Source: Brassica napus (Eukaryota > Streptophyta > Magnoliopsida > Brassicales > Brassicaceae). Taken from it: a DNA stretch of 64,000 nucleotides. The translations under genes were made by a program, and so were the position numbers. Below, in pieces: positions 32,508-41,667 of this stretch (position 1 is the stretch's first letter; the number at the start of each line of letters is the position of its first letter). The notes beneath the pieces were generated by a model. It was not told the DNA's origin. It did not search any database and was given only the letters and a program-made list of their open reading frames with translations. The DNA lies in NCBI RefSeq assembly GCF_020379485.1, contig NW_026014816.1, positions 1 through 64,000 of the forward strand, read 5' to 3'.

Positions 32508-33128
32508 TATGAACTTTAGAGAATCTGAGTTTGATATAAGGAAAGAAAGGGATTAGAGAAGTTTAGAGATGATTTAGAACGAGTTTAGCTAAGAGTTTAG
32601 TGTAGAATCATGATTGAGAGTCTTTGAATCTAAGAAAGTGTTTTTGTGTCAAGAACTGTCTGATTATCATTAATGAAGAGATTACAAATATATAGGAGAA
32701 GATACAAGGGTTTTCCTCAAAGGTAAAGTAAGCAAAGCATGTGAAGTCAAGGATGGGATAAGCGCCTAATTCAAACTAAGCCAATGGGAGACTCCACATG
32801 TGTGGGATGAATGGATAAGGTTGCTTTCCCTTTCCAGCGGTATACAGCCTGTCAAGCCGCGGCCTTATCCTTCTCTCAACGGTCTGATCAAGTGCTGGTA
32901 ACTCTCCATAGTTACCATCACCCTTTTCACAAGTAACCATCCTGAATAGTGAAGAGTGTTACCCAAGACTTGTACGGCCACTCCTCATGTACGGAGTGTA
33001 CGGATTGTACGGACTAAGCCTCCTCAATTCCTTCCTTCCTAATGCTTCACTACTTCATACCCTTTCCTCCCATTCATTACTCATCACTCCATTTCATGAT
33101 CTCATCTCAAAATGATCTCATCTCAACA
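32508..33128 (-). repeat. 3' LTR of copia C
   Basis: 621 bp. The plus strand runs TATGAACTTTAG to ATCTCAACA and is bordered by the polypurine tract. GTAC cores start at 32972, 32989, 32998 and 33007. Confidence 0.92.
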
Positions 33129-33137
33129 CTCCCCCTC

Positions 33138-33165
33138 AAGCTTAGCTTTGTGAAAGTCTAAGCTT
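33138..33165 (-). other. Inverted repeat abutting polypurine tract, copia C
   Basis: AAGCTTAGCTTT and AAAGTCTAAGCTT form paired arms with one bulge. Confidence 0.72.
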
Positions 33166-33195
33166 GGATAGCCATGAGATCTTCCTCATTAAAAA

Positions 33196-33236
33196 CCTTA
33201 CCAAAGAAAACCCATTGGGACAAAACTTTGATAAGG
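33196..33236 (-). other. Conserved post-stop hairpin, copia C
   Basis: Sense arms CCTTATCAAAG and CTTTGGTAAGG flank the loop TTTTGTCCCAATGGGTTTT. It lies about 32 nt past the stop at 33269. Confidence 0.77.
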
Positions 33237-33268
33237 GAAAAAGAGTAAAGACCTCATAGCTAAGGGGC

Positions 33269-36200
33269 TTAGCTCCTTCTCGTGAGATCAATGAGTCCTA
33301 GCCGGCTATGAATGGACTCAATTGTCTTCTGCCTTGCTGCCTTTGTGAACACATCTGCTAGCTGATCTTCACTTCTTGTGTAACATGGTAAGATGACTCC
33401 AAGAAGTATCATCTGCCTCACCTTGTGACAATCTACCTCAATGTGCTTGGTTCTCTCATGGAAGACTGAGTTGGTGGCAATGTGTATAGCAGCCTGGTTG
33501 TCGCAATGCATTGTCATTGGAGTGGATTGAGTAATCTCCAAGTGCTTCAGTATCCCTTTGATCCACACAAGCTCATTAGTCAGCTTCAGCATAGCTCGGT
33601 ATTCAGCTTCAGCACTTGAGCATGAGACCACCTTCTGCTTCTTACTCTTCCAAGTTACCAAGTTCCCTCCAATGAATGTGCAGTAGCCAGTTGTGGACCT
33701 TCTATCTGCTCTATCTCCTGCCCAATCCGCATCACAGTAGCCCACAACTTCAGTACTCCCATTACACCCCATCCACACTCCTTGATCCGCTGAGCCATTG
33801 AGATACATCAAGATCCGGTTCACCATTCCCCAATGATGTTCTTTTGGAACTTGCATATGCTGGCTTACCTGGTTCACAGCAAAACAAATATCAGGACGTG
33901 TGATGGTTAGGTATATAAGCTTACCCACTAGCTTTCTATAAAGCTTTGCATCCTTGAATGGTGGACTGTCTTCAATCTCCCCCTCACGTGGAACCTTGTA
34001 TCCATCTTCCAAGGGAGTCTTGGCCGTCTTTCCATCAAGCTTACCTGCATCTTTCAACAGATCAAGTGTATACTTTCTTTGGGATAGAAACAACCCTTCC
34101 TTGGATCTACATATCTCAATCCCAAGGAAGTATTTCATCTCTCCCAAGTCTTTAATCTCAAAAACAGATTTAAGAAAATCTTTGGTGGCTTGTATCTCTT
34201 CTTTATCACTACCTGTTATAATGATGTCATCTACATATACAAGTAGAACGACAATACCTGAAGGTGTGTTGAGTGTGAAGAGAGTATGATCAAGCTCTGA
34301 CTTCCTAAAGCCTCTTCCATTCAGAGTTGTGCTCAACTTGTTGTACCATGCCCTTGGTGATTGTTTCAGACCATAGATAGCTTTCTTTAGTCTGAGAACA
34401 TTCCCTTTCTTCACCAAGTGCTCTAGACCAGGAGGAGGTAACATATACACTTCATCTTCTAGTTCTCCTTGAAGGAATGCATTCTTTACATCCATTTGCC
34501 ACAAGCCCCACTCAAGATTTACCGCAAGTGATAGGACAATCCTGATGGTATGTAGCTTAGCAACTGGTGCAAATGTGTCTATATAATCCTCTCCATATGT
34601 TTGAGTAAATCCTCTTGCAACCAACCGAGTCTTCTTTCTATCAATCTGTCCATTTGCTAGGTACTTGATTGTGAAGATCCATCTACTAGACACTGCTCTC
34701 TTCCCTTTAGGTAACTCACTCTCATACCAAGTGTCATTCTTGATCATTGCATTGGATTCAGCTCCTACTGATTCCCTCCATTCCTTGTCCTTCATGGCTT
34801 CCTCATATGACTTCGGTACATGGCTCTCATCTAAGCTTACCATAAAGGCACAATGTTCTTCTGGATAATGAGCAAAGGAACACACAGCTTGAGAGGGATG
34901 TTCCACAGCCTGGGCATTGTAGTACACTCTCGTGTTTACCCAGTTGGAACTATCCTTTCTCACTCTGGTGCTTCTTCTCAATGGCTGCACGGCCGGCTCT
35001 GGTTCAGGTTCAGTTGTAGTTGCATTAGTTTCCTCCTCTTGATCTTGGCTCGGTACCTCCCTATCTTCCTGTATCATACTTTGATCATGATCACCTGAGC
35101 CTTCTTGATCGTGGCTTTCAACATGTACTTCAGCCGGTTCAGGTGTTGTTTCCCCCCCATGATCTAAGTTTGATGCCTCGGTAGGTTGTGTGTTTGTTGT
35201 GCTGCGTCTTTCCTTCGGATCCTGGGTAGTATGTATCCCAAGCCCCTCTAGAATGCTTCTAAGGCTGGCCGCTCTATCTGACTCTCTTGTCAATTCTAGC
35301 AACTCATCTTGATTCTTTTCCTCATAGAACCCCTTAGCTTCAATGAACTTCACATCTCTAGAGACTAGAACCCTTCTAGTAGTAGGATCATAGCACTTGT
35401 AACCCTTTTGAGTAGTAGAGTAGCCAACAAACATAGCTCTTGTGCTGGTTGCTTCAAGCTTGTTTCTCAACTCCTTTGGCCTCAGAACAAAGCATAGACA
35501 TCCAAAGATTCGCATATGCTCCAATGATGGCTTGTACTTGTTCAAGGCTTCAAAAGGGGACTGATCATGTAGAATCTTAGTTGGGATCCGGTTGATTAGA
35601 TAACAAGATGTAGCCACAGCATCACTCCAAAACCTCTTAGGGACATTTGCTTGAAACATCATTGACCTTGCCACCTCCATGAGATGCCTATTCTTTCTCT
35701 CAGCCACTCCATTTTGCTGAGGAGTATAGGGACAACTCGTTTGGTGTAGTATCCCATGTTGAGCTAGATGTTGCTTGAAGGCTTGACCAGTGTATTCCCC
35801 ACCATTATCTGATCTCAAAATTTTAATCTTGGCATTGTAATGGTTAGTCACATAGTTTTGAAAATTTTTAAAAGCTTCAAGCACCCTATCTTTGGTTTGA
35901 ATAAGTGTTATCCAGGTGTATTTCGATTTTTCATCTATGAATGTGACAAAGTATTTAAAACTATCCCTAGACAAGCAAGGAGCAGTCCAAACATCAGAGT
36001 GAATTAAATCAAAGCACTTGTCATAAACAGTAGATGAAATGGGAAAAACAGTTTTACAATGCTTGCCTAAGATGCAAGCTTCACAATCCTTATTTTCAAA
36101 TACCACACCTGGTAACATTAAGTTTAAAGCCCTAACATGGGGATGACCTAGTCTAGCATGCCACAATGCATTTTTATTCATCATAGAAGCAGAAGTAAAT

Positions 36201-37762
36201 GAGCACAAGTAATCAGAAACAGGAGCTAGTTCTTCAAGTAAATATAAATCTCCCTTGGTAACTCCTTTTCCAATCAATTGGCTGCTCTCAATATCCTGAA
36301 ACTTCACATCATTAGGACTGAATATAACATTGCAATTAAGATCTGTAGTGCATTTCTTTACAGATAATAGATTTGATGTGAAGTCAGGCATGTAAAATGC
36401 TTTAGATTCTTTATCAAACAATTTTAGCTTGCCAATTCCTCTAATTGGGATTTTATCTCCATTTGCAATCATGACATGTCCATTTGTAGGTTCAATGTCT
36501 CTAATCAAACTAGTATCACTAATCATGTGATGAGATGCTCCTGAATCAACTACCAATGGTTTAAACAGATTGTGTGCAATATGAGACTGTCCTAGTATGC
36601 TAGTAGGTTTATAAGCAATGCTTGAGTGATCAGGTTCTCTAGCAATACTATACGGTTCATATGATGCACCAAAAGAGTAACCAAGAGTACCAAGTGTGTT
36701 ACCATTCTCCTTTAGCATTTTGATGAGGGAGTCAAGGTCTGATCTCCTCAGGTACTCGTTCTCACGGTTGTTCTGAAGGCTTGGTTGAGCTGTGTAAGTC
36801 ACCAGGGCCTTGCTATCTCCAGGCTCACGTGTCCCGCCCTCTCCAGCTTGGCCTGAGCTCCCAGCAACACTTGAACTTCCCGGCTCACTTCCAGCATACG
36901 AGACATTGGCTCTCCCATCTTTCTCTCTTGAGAACTTGGCCGGCTTCAGATGAGGATGCAAGATCCAGCACTGGTTCTTCTTGTGACCTTGTCTCTTGCA
37001 ATGATCACAATTTCCCGTGAACTTCTTTGCATCATACTGGTTAGAGCTTGCACGGTTTGCTTGCGGAACCTCAGCTTGGTTTGCAAGAGTGATCTCCCCT
37101 TTCCCTCCAAAGAGACCAATAGACCCTTCCTCCTTCTGAACTTGCGCACACACGTCCTCAAGATCAGGTAACTTTCCGGACCTCAGAATGTGTTTGATGA
37201 GGCTGTTGTAGCTTGGATTCAACGTGAGCAACAACCCAAACACCTTATCCTGCTCGCGTCTCTCAGCCAGCTCATCTAGGTTGGTTGTGCCTGGCCTCAG
37301 CATCTCCAGTTCAGACCACAAAGCTCTGAACCTCCCAAGATGCTTAGTGAACTCCATGTCCTCCTGTGTCAAGCTGTTGATAGCACGTTTCACTTCAAAC
37401 ACACGGCTCAAGTTTGAGATGTTACCATAAACCTTCTTTAGCGTGTCCCAAAGATCCTTTGCTGTCTCACAGTAGCTGTATGCCTCCAGGATAGACACTT
37501 CAAGAGACCGTTGGAGTATGGACATCACCAGCTGATCATCCTGCTCCCACTTCTCCTCATCGCACTCGACAACCTCCTTGTCGCCTTCATAAGTAATGAG
37601 CTTTGGGGCTTCACTCTGTGTGATGTGTCCCCATAAACCCTTACTCCCCACTGCAGTCTTCACCAAACGAGACCACAAAAGATAGTTACCCCCCTTGAGA
37701 GTAACCGGAACCACAGCTTTGTTGCTTTCCATTTCAGACCCACTCGGATGAACGAAATGCAA
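33269..37762 (-). CDS. gag-pol: Copia C Gag-Pol polyprotein (1497 aa, intact)
   Basis: The frame is open throughout. The longest version starts at 37762 (MHFVHPSGSE), but the second methionine at residue 11 (MESNKAV) aligns better with the gag start of the relatives and may be the true start. Domains: gag, CCHC knuckle CDHCKRQGHKKNQC near 249, protease DSGASHHM near 404, integrase SDNGGEY near 648, RT YVDDIIITGSD near 1173 with QMDVKNAFLQ intact, RNase H DADWAGDRADRRS near 1341. The gag and the linker before the protease diverge from A and B, while RT and RNase H stay close. With intact catalytic motifs and nearly identical LTRs it may be active. Confidence 0.94.
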   Translation of the reverse strand: MHFVHPSGSEMESNKAVVPVTLKGGNYLLWSRLVKTAVGSKGLWGHITQSEAPKLITYEGDKEVVECDEEKWEQDDQLVMSILQRSLEVSILEAYSYCETAKDLWDTLKKVYGNISNLSRVFEVKRAINSLTQEDMEFTKHLGRFRALWSELEMLRPGTTNLDELAERREQDKVFGLLLTLNPSYNSLIKHILRSGKLPDLEDVCAQVQKEEGSIGLFGGKGEITLANQAEVPQANRASSNQYDAKKFTGNCDHCKRQGHKKNQCWILHPHLKPAKFSREKDGRANVSYAGSEPGSSSVAGSSGQAGEGGTREPGDSKALVTYTAQPSLQNNRENEYLRRSDLDSLIKMLKENGNTLGTLGYSFGASYEPYSIAREPDHSSIAYKPTSILGQSHIAHNLFKPLVVDSGASHHMISDTSLIRDIEPTNGHVMIANGDKIPIRGIGKLKLFDKESKAFYMPDFTSNLLSVKKCTTDLNCNVIFSPNDVKFQDIESSQLIGKGVTKGDLYLLEELAPVSDYLCSFTSASMMNKNALWHARLGHPHVRALNLMLPGVVFENKDCEACILGKHCKTVFPISSTVYDKCFDLIHSDVWTAPCLSRDSFKYFVTFIDEKSKYTWITLIQTKDRVLEAFKNFQNYVTNHYNAKIKILRSDNGGEYTGQAFKQHLAQHGILHQTSCPYTPQQNGVAERKNRHLMEVARSMMFQANVPKRFWSDAVATSCYLINRIPTKILHDQSPFEALNKYKPSLEHMRIFGCLCFVLRPKELRNKLEATSTRAMFVGYSTTQKGYKCYDPTTRRVLVSRDVKFIEAKGFYEEKNQDELLELTRESDRAASLRSILEGLGIHTTQDPKERRSTTNTQPTEASNLDHGGETTPEPAEVHVESHDQEGSGDHDQSMIQEDREVPSQDQEEETNATTTEPEPEPAVQPLRRSTRVRKDSSNWVNTRVYYNAQAVEHPSQAVCSFAHYPEEHCAFMVSLDESHVPKSYEEAMKDKEWRESVGAESNAMIKNDTWYESELPKGKRAVSSRWIFTIKYLANGQIDRKKTRLVARGFTQTYGEDYIDTFAPVAKLHTIRIVLSLAVNLEWGLWQMDVKNAFLQGELEDEVYMLPPPGLEHLVKKGNVLRLKKAIYGLKQSPRAWYNKLSTTLNGRGFRKSELDHTLFTLNTPSGIVVLLVYVDDIIITGSDKEEIQATKDFLKSVFEIKDLGEMKYFLGIEICRSKEGLFLSQRKYTLDLLKDAGKLDGKTAKTPLEDGYKVPREGEIEDSPPFKDAKLYRKLVGKLIYLTITRPDICFAVNQVSQHMQVPKEHHWGMVNRILMYLNGSADQGVWMGCNGSTEVVGYCDADWAGDRADRRSTTGYCTFIGGNLVTWKSKKQKVVSCSSAEAEYRAMLKLTNELVWIKGILKHLEITQSTPMTMHCDNQAAIHIATNSVFHERTKHIEVDCHKVRQMILLGVILPCYTRSEDQLADVFTKAARQKTIESIHSRLGLIDLTRRS

Positions 37763-37801
37763 CTCAAGTGTTCTTAGTACTCAAACCCAGATTATGATGA
37801 A

Positions 37802-37817
37802 CCTGGCTCTGATACCA
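37802..37817 (-). other. Primer binding site, copia C
   Basis: TGGTATCAGAGCCAGG on the minus strand directly follows the LTR end CATA. Confidence 0.88.
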
Positions 37818-38435
37818 TATGAACTTTAGAGAATCTGAGTTTGATATAAGGAAAGAAAGGGATTAGAGAAGTTTAGAGATGATTTAGAACGAGTTTAGCT
37901 AAGAGTTTAGTGTAGAATCATGATTGAGAGTCTTTGAATCTAAGAAAGTGTTTTTGTGTCAAGAACTGTCTGATTATCATTAATGAAGAGATTACAAATA
38001 TATAGGAGAAGATACAAGGGTTTTCCTCAAAGGTAAAGTAAGAGCATGTGAAGTCAAGGATGGGATAAGCGCCTAATTCAAACTAAGCCAATGGGAGACT
38101 CCACATGTGTGGGATGAATGGATAAGAATGCTTTCCCTTTCCAGCGGTATACAGCCTGTCAAGCCGCGGCCTTATCCTTCTCTCAACGGTCTGATCAAGT
38201 GCTGGTAACTCTCCATAGTTACCATCACCCTTTTCACAAGTAACCATCCTGAATAGTGAAGAGTGTTACCCAAGACTTGTACGGCCACTCCTCATGTACG
38301 GAGTGTACGGATTGTACGGACTAAGCCTCCTCAATTCCTTCCTTCCTAATGCTTCACTACTTCATACCCTTTCCTCCCATTCATTACTCATCACTCCATT
38401 TCATGATCTCATCTCAAAATGATCTCATCTCAACA
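37818..38435 (-). repeat. 5' LTR of copia C
   Basis: 618 bp with four GTAC cores at 38279-38317 and a TATATATTTG motif on the minus strand (about 37996-38004). Confidence 0.92.
38279..38317 (-). promoter_or_regulatory. Phased GTAC array in copia C 5' LTR
   Basis: GTAC cores start at 38279, 38296, 38305 and 38314. The last three are 9 bp apart. Confidence 0.55.
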
Positions 38436-39939
38436 ATCCCACTTTCAAATCAGGTGATTCCAGTTTCCCAGTTTGGGAATAGGACAGCTTCTTCGTCAAT
38501 CCAATCAAACCAGGATGAATCACTTTGTAAGAAGCTTGATTTTGATACATAAAATGGTGGGGAAACACCAGGAAGTTGAATAAATCTCATAGGAGTTGGG
38601 ATGAAGAAGTTATCCCACTTTCTAATCAGGTGATTCCAGTTTCCCAGTTTGGGAATAGGACAGCTTCTTCGTCGTTCCAATCAAACCAGGATGAATCACT
38701 TTGTAAGAAGCTTGATTTGGATACATAAAGGGTTGGAGAAACACCAGGAAGTTGAATAAATCTAATAGGAGTTGGAATGAAGAAGTTATCCCACTTTCTA
38801 ATCAGGTGATTCAAGTTTCTCAGTTTGGGAATAGAACAGATTCTTCGTCGTTCCAATCAAACCAGGATGAATCACTTTGTAAGAAGCTTGATTTGGATAC
38901 ATAAAGTGTTGGAGAAACACCAGGAAGTTGAATAAATCTCATAGGTGTTGGGATGAAGAAGTTATCCCACTTTCAAATCAGGTGATTCCAGTTTCCCAGT
39001 TTGGGAATAGGACAGCTTCTTCGTCAATCCAATCAAACCAGAATGAATCACTTTGTAAGAAGCTTGATTTTGATACATAAAATGGTGGGGAAACACCAGG
39101 AAGTTGAATAAATCTCATAGGAGTTGGGATGAAGAAGTTATCCCACTTTCTAATCAGGTGATTCCAGTTTCTCAGTTTGGGAATAGGACAGCTTCTTCGT
39201 CGTTCCAATCAAACCAGGATGAATCACTTTGTAAGAAGCTTGATTTGGATACATAAAGTGTTGTAGAAACACCAGGAAGTTGAATAAATCTAATAGGAGT
39301 TGGAATGAAGAAGTTATCCCACTTTCTAATCAGGTGATTCCAGTTTCTCAGTTTGGGAATAGAACATCTTCTTCGTCGTTCCAATCAAACCAGGATGAAT
39401 CACTTTGTAAGAAGCTTGATTTGGATACATAAAGGGTTGGAGAAACACCAGGAAGTTGAATAAATCTCATAGGAGTTGGGATGAAGAAGTTATCCCACTT
39501 TCAAATCAGGTGATTCCAGTTTCCCAGTTTGGGAATAGGACAGCTTCTTCGTCAATCCAATCAAACCAGGATGAATCACTTTGTAAGAAGCTTGATTTTG
39601 ATACATAAAATGGTGGGGAAACACCAGGAAGTTGAATAAATCTCATAGGAGTTGGGATGAAGAAGTTATCCCACTTTCTAATCAGGTGATTCCAGTTTCC
39701 CAGTTTGGGAATAGGACAGCTTCTTCGTCGTTCCAATCAGACCAGGATGAATCACTTTGCAAGAAGCTTGATTTGGATACATAAAGGGTTGGAGAAACAC
39801 CAGGAAGTTGAATAAATCTAATAGGAGTTGGAATGAAGAAGTTATCCCACTTTCTAATCAGGTGATTCCAGTTTCTCAGTTTGGGAATAGAACAGCTTCT
39901 TCGTCGTTCCAATCAAACCAGGATGAATCACTTTGTAAG
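38436..39939. repeat. CentBr-type satellite, block IV (about 8.5 monomers)
   Basis: It continues block III after copia C. Rare variants shared with 30757-31300 (GATTCAAGTTTCTCAG and CATAGGTGTTGGGATG) recur here at exactly 1,760 bp once copia C and its TSD are subtracted. The block ends in CACTTTGTAAG at element F. Confidence 0.95.
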
Positions 39940-40519
39940 TATGAGATTAAGAGATCCTTAGAGTAACTAGAATGTAAGTGAGAGTTTAGGTGAAGTTTAG
40001 AAAGAGATTATGAAAGATTAAGTAACTTGAGAGCCGTTTAGTGTCTAAGAGAGAACCATAGTGACTAAGAGATTAATGAGACTCAAACTGCTTAATCTTT
40101 ATTAGTGTTGATGAGTTACAATATATAGGAGAGCTACTAGGGTTTACAAATCGCAAAGGTAAGGAGAAAGCATGTGAAGTCAAGGTAAAGGATTCTAATC
40201 AACCACTAGCAAGCACCACACGCTTATGGCATCTTGGACTAAAGGTGCTTTAGCTTTCCAGCCTGTCCCAGCCTGGCAATGCGCGTCCCTTATCCCTTCA
40301 ACGGTCTGATCCTTCTCCACTTGAGTAACTCTTCCATAGTTACCATTTCACTTGTGCAAGGTAAGTTTTGGTCGAGGCTTGGATGGTACGGACTGTACGG
40401 CTTGTACGGCCTTGTACGGACGTCCGTACCATGCTCTCCCTAAACTCCCTTAAGCTTCCTCATCTCCTTTCCTCTTCAACTCCTTAGCTCTTCATACATA
40501 TACTCAGCTCAACTCAACA
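39940..40519 (-). repeat. 3' LTR of copia F
   Basis: 580 bp. It is a diverged relative of the LTR of A and H. On the minus strand it ends CTCATA at 39940. The adjoining satellite bases GTAAG (39935-39939) should be the TSD. A telo-box (40138-40145, minus) and TATA-like motif (40122-40128) are kept. Confidence 0.9.
40386..40429 (-). promoter_or_regulatory. Phased GTAC array in copia F LTR
   Basis: Five GTAC cores start at 40386, 40395, 40404, 40414 and 40426, spaced 9, 9, 10 and 12 bp, mirroring the array of copia A. Confidence 0.58.
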
Positions 40520-40528
40520 CTCCCCCTC

Positions 40529-40556
40529 AAGCTTAGCTTTGTATAAGTCTAAGCTT
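40529..40556 (-). other. Inverted repeat abutting polypurine tract, copia F
   Basis: The plus strand shows arms AAGCTTAG(C) and (T)CTAAGCTT next to the polypurine tract CTCCCCCTC. Confidence 0.68.
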
Positions 40557-40586
40557 GGACAGCCATGAGATCTTTCTCATTAAAAA

Positions 40587-40627
40587 CCTCACCAAGGAAA
40601 ACCCATTGGGACAAAACCTTGATGAGG
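40587..40627 (-). other. Conserved post-stop hairpin, copia F
   Basis: Sense arms CCTCATCAAGG and CCTTGGTGAGG pair fully (with G-U) around TTTTGTCCCAATGGGTTTT. Confidence 0.77.
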
Positions 40628-40659
40628 GAAAAAGAGTAAAGATCTCATAGCTAAGGGGA

Positions 40660-41075
40660 TCAGCTCCTTCTCTTCCCAAGATCAATGAGGCCCAACCTGA
40701 TGTGAATGGACTCCATTTTCTTCTGTCTTGCAGCCTTGGTGAACACATCCGCCAACTGATCTTCACTCCTTGTGTAGCATGGCAAGATGACTCCTAAGGT
40801 GATCATCTGCCTCACCTTGTGACAATCAACTTCAATGTGCTTGTTTCTTTCATGGAACACCGAGTTGGAGGCAATGTGGATGGCGGCTTGGTTGTCACAA
40901 TGCATGGTCATTGGCGTGGCTTGATCAATCTCCAAGTGCTTCAAGATGCCTTTGATCCACACTAACTCATTGGTGAGCTTCAGCATAGCTCTATACTCAG
41001 CTTCTGCACTTGAGCAAGACACTACCTTCTGCTTCTTACTCTTCCAAGTCACCAAGTTGCCTCCAATGAATGTGC
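40660..41075 (-). pseudogene. Copia F polyprotein, C-terminal RNase H piece
   Basis: It encodes the end of RNase H from FIGGNLVTWKSKKQKVVSC to the C-terminus LGKRRS, which is the C-terminus of copia A. It is cut at 41075 by element E inside the STTGYC/TFIGG stretch. The frame itself is undamaged, so the break is due only to the insertion. Confidence 0.9.
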
Positions 41076-41165
41076 TGTTGAGATGAGCTGAGGAATATGA
41101 GGAGAGTTGTTCAGGGTTGAAGAGGTTGAGTAGAGGAGAAGGATTGGTCTTAGGGAGAACCGTCC

Positions 41166-41198
41166 GTACAGGTCCGTACCATGGCCGTACGGCCGTAC
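41166..41198 (+). promoter_or_regulatory. GTAC array in copia E 5' LTR
   Basis: Four GTAC cores start at 41166, 41176, 41187 and 41195. The 3' LTR has five (46292-46334), so one 10-bp unit was gained or lost. Confidence 0.55.
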
Positions 41199-41448
41199 AG
41201 ACGGTATCGACCATGCGGTAAAGAAGTGTTACCGCAGGAAGAAGTTACTCGACCAGATCACGTTTTACCTCAACCAAAGAAGGCATATGACCGTTGGTGG
41301 GAAGAGGAGGAGCGTCTCTACAGGCTGGCACAAGCTGGATGGATAAGCTTCACTTTTAGAATAGTGACCACGCGTGTGGAGAGGCTCATTGGTCCGGTTT
41401 AAAGTAAAGGCTTCCTTAGCTTTGACCTCACATGCTTAGCCTCTCCAT

Positions 41449-41476
41449 AAACCCTAGTATCACACTCCTATATATT
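41449..41476 (+). promoter_or_regulatory. Telo-box and TATA motif, copia E promoter
   Basis: AAACCCTAG (41449-41457) precedes TATATATT (41469-41476) by 11 bp. Confidence 0.6.
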
Positions 41477-41602
41477 GTAAACACTCTCTCATGGATTATA
41501 CATAATCTCCCCATTTCTTTCACAATCTCTCCTAAACTTCTCTTAATCTCTTAACAAATCTCTCTTAATCTCTCAATACCTACTCTACTCTCTAAAATCT
41601 CA

Positions 41603-41618
41603 TGGTATCAGAGCCAGG
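41603..41618 (+). other. Primer binding site, copia E
   Basis: TGGTATCAGAGCCAGG follows the 5' LTR with no spacer. Confidence 0.88.
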
Positions 41619-41667
41619 TTGGCTTTGGTATTGAGAGATCCTTGTTCCTTTCTTTACATTTGCGAGT

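Larger units (their letters stand above)
32508..38435 (-). mobile_element. Copia C, complete Ty1/copia retrotransposon
   Basis: 5,928 bp on the minus strand with LTRs of 621 and 618 bp and TSD ATCCC (32503-32507 and 38436-38440). The satellite resumes in phase after it. The LTRs differ by a 3-bp deletion near 38033 and two neighbouring substitutions near 38127. The LTRs end in TA on the sense strand (GTTCATA). Confidence 0.95.
41076..41602 (+). repeat. 5' LTR of copia E (shortened)
   Basis: TGTTGAGATGAGC to AAAATCTCA. It has four GTAC cores (41166-41198), a telo-box (41449-41457) and TATATATT (41469-41476). Confidence 0.9.
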
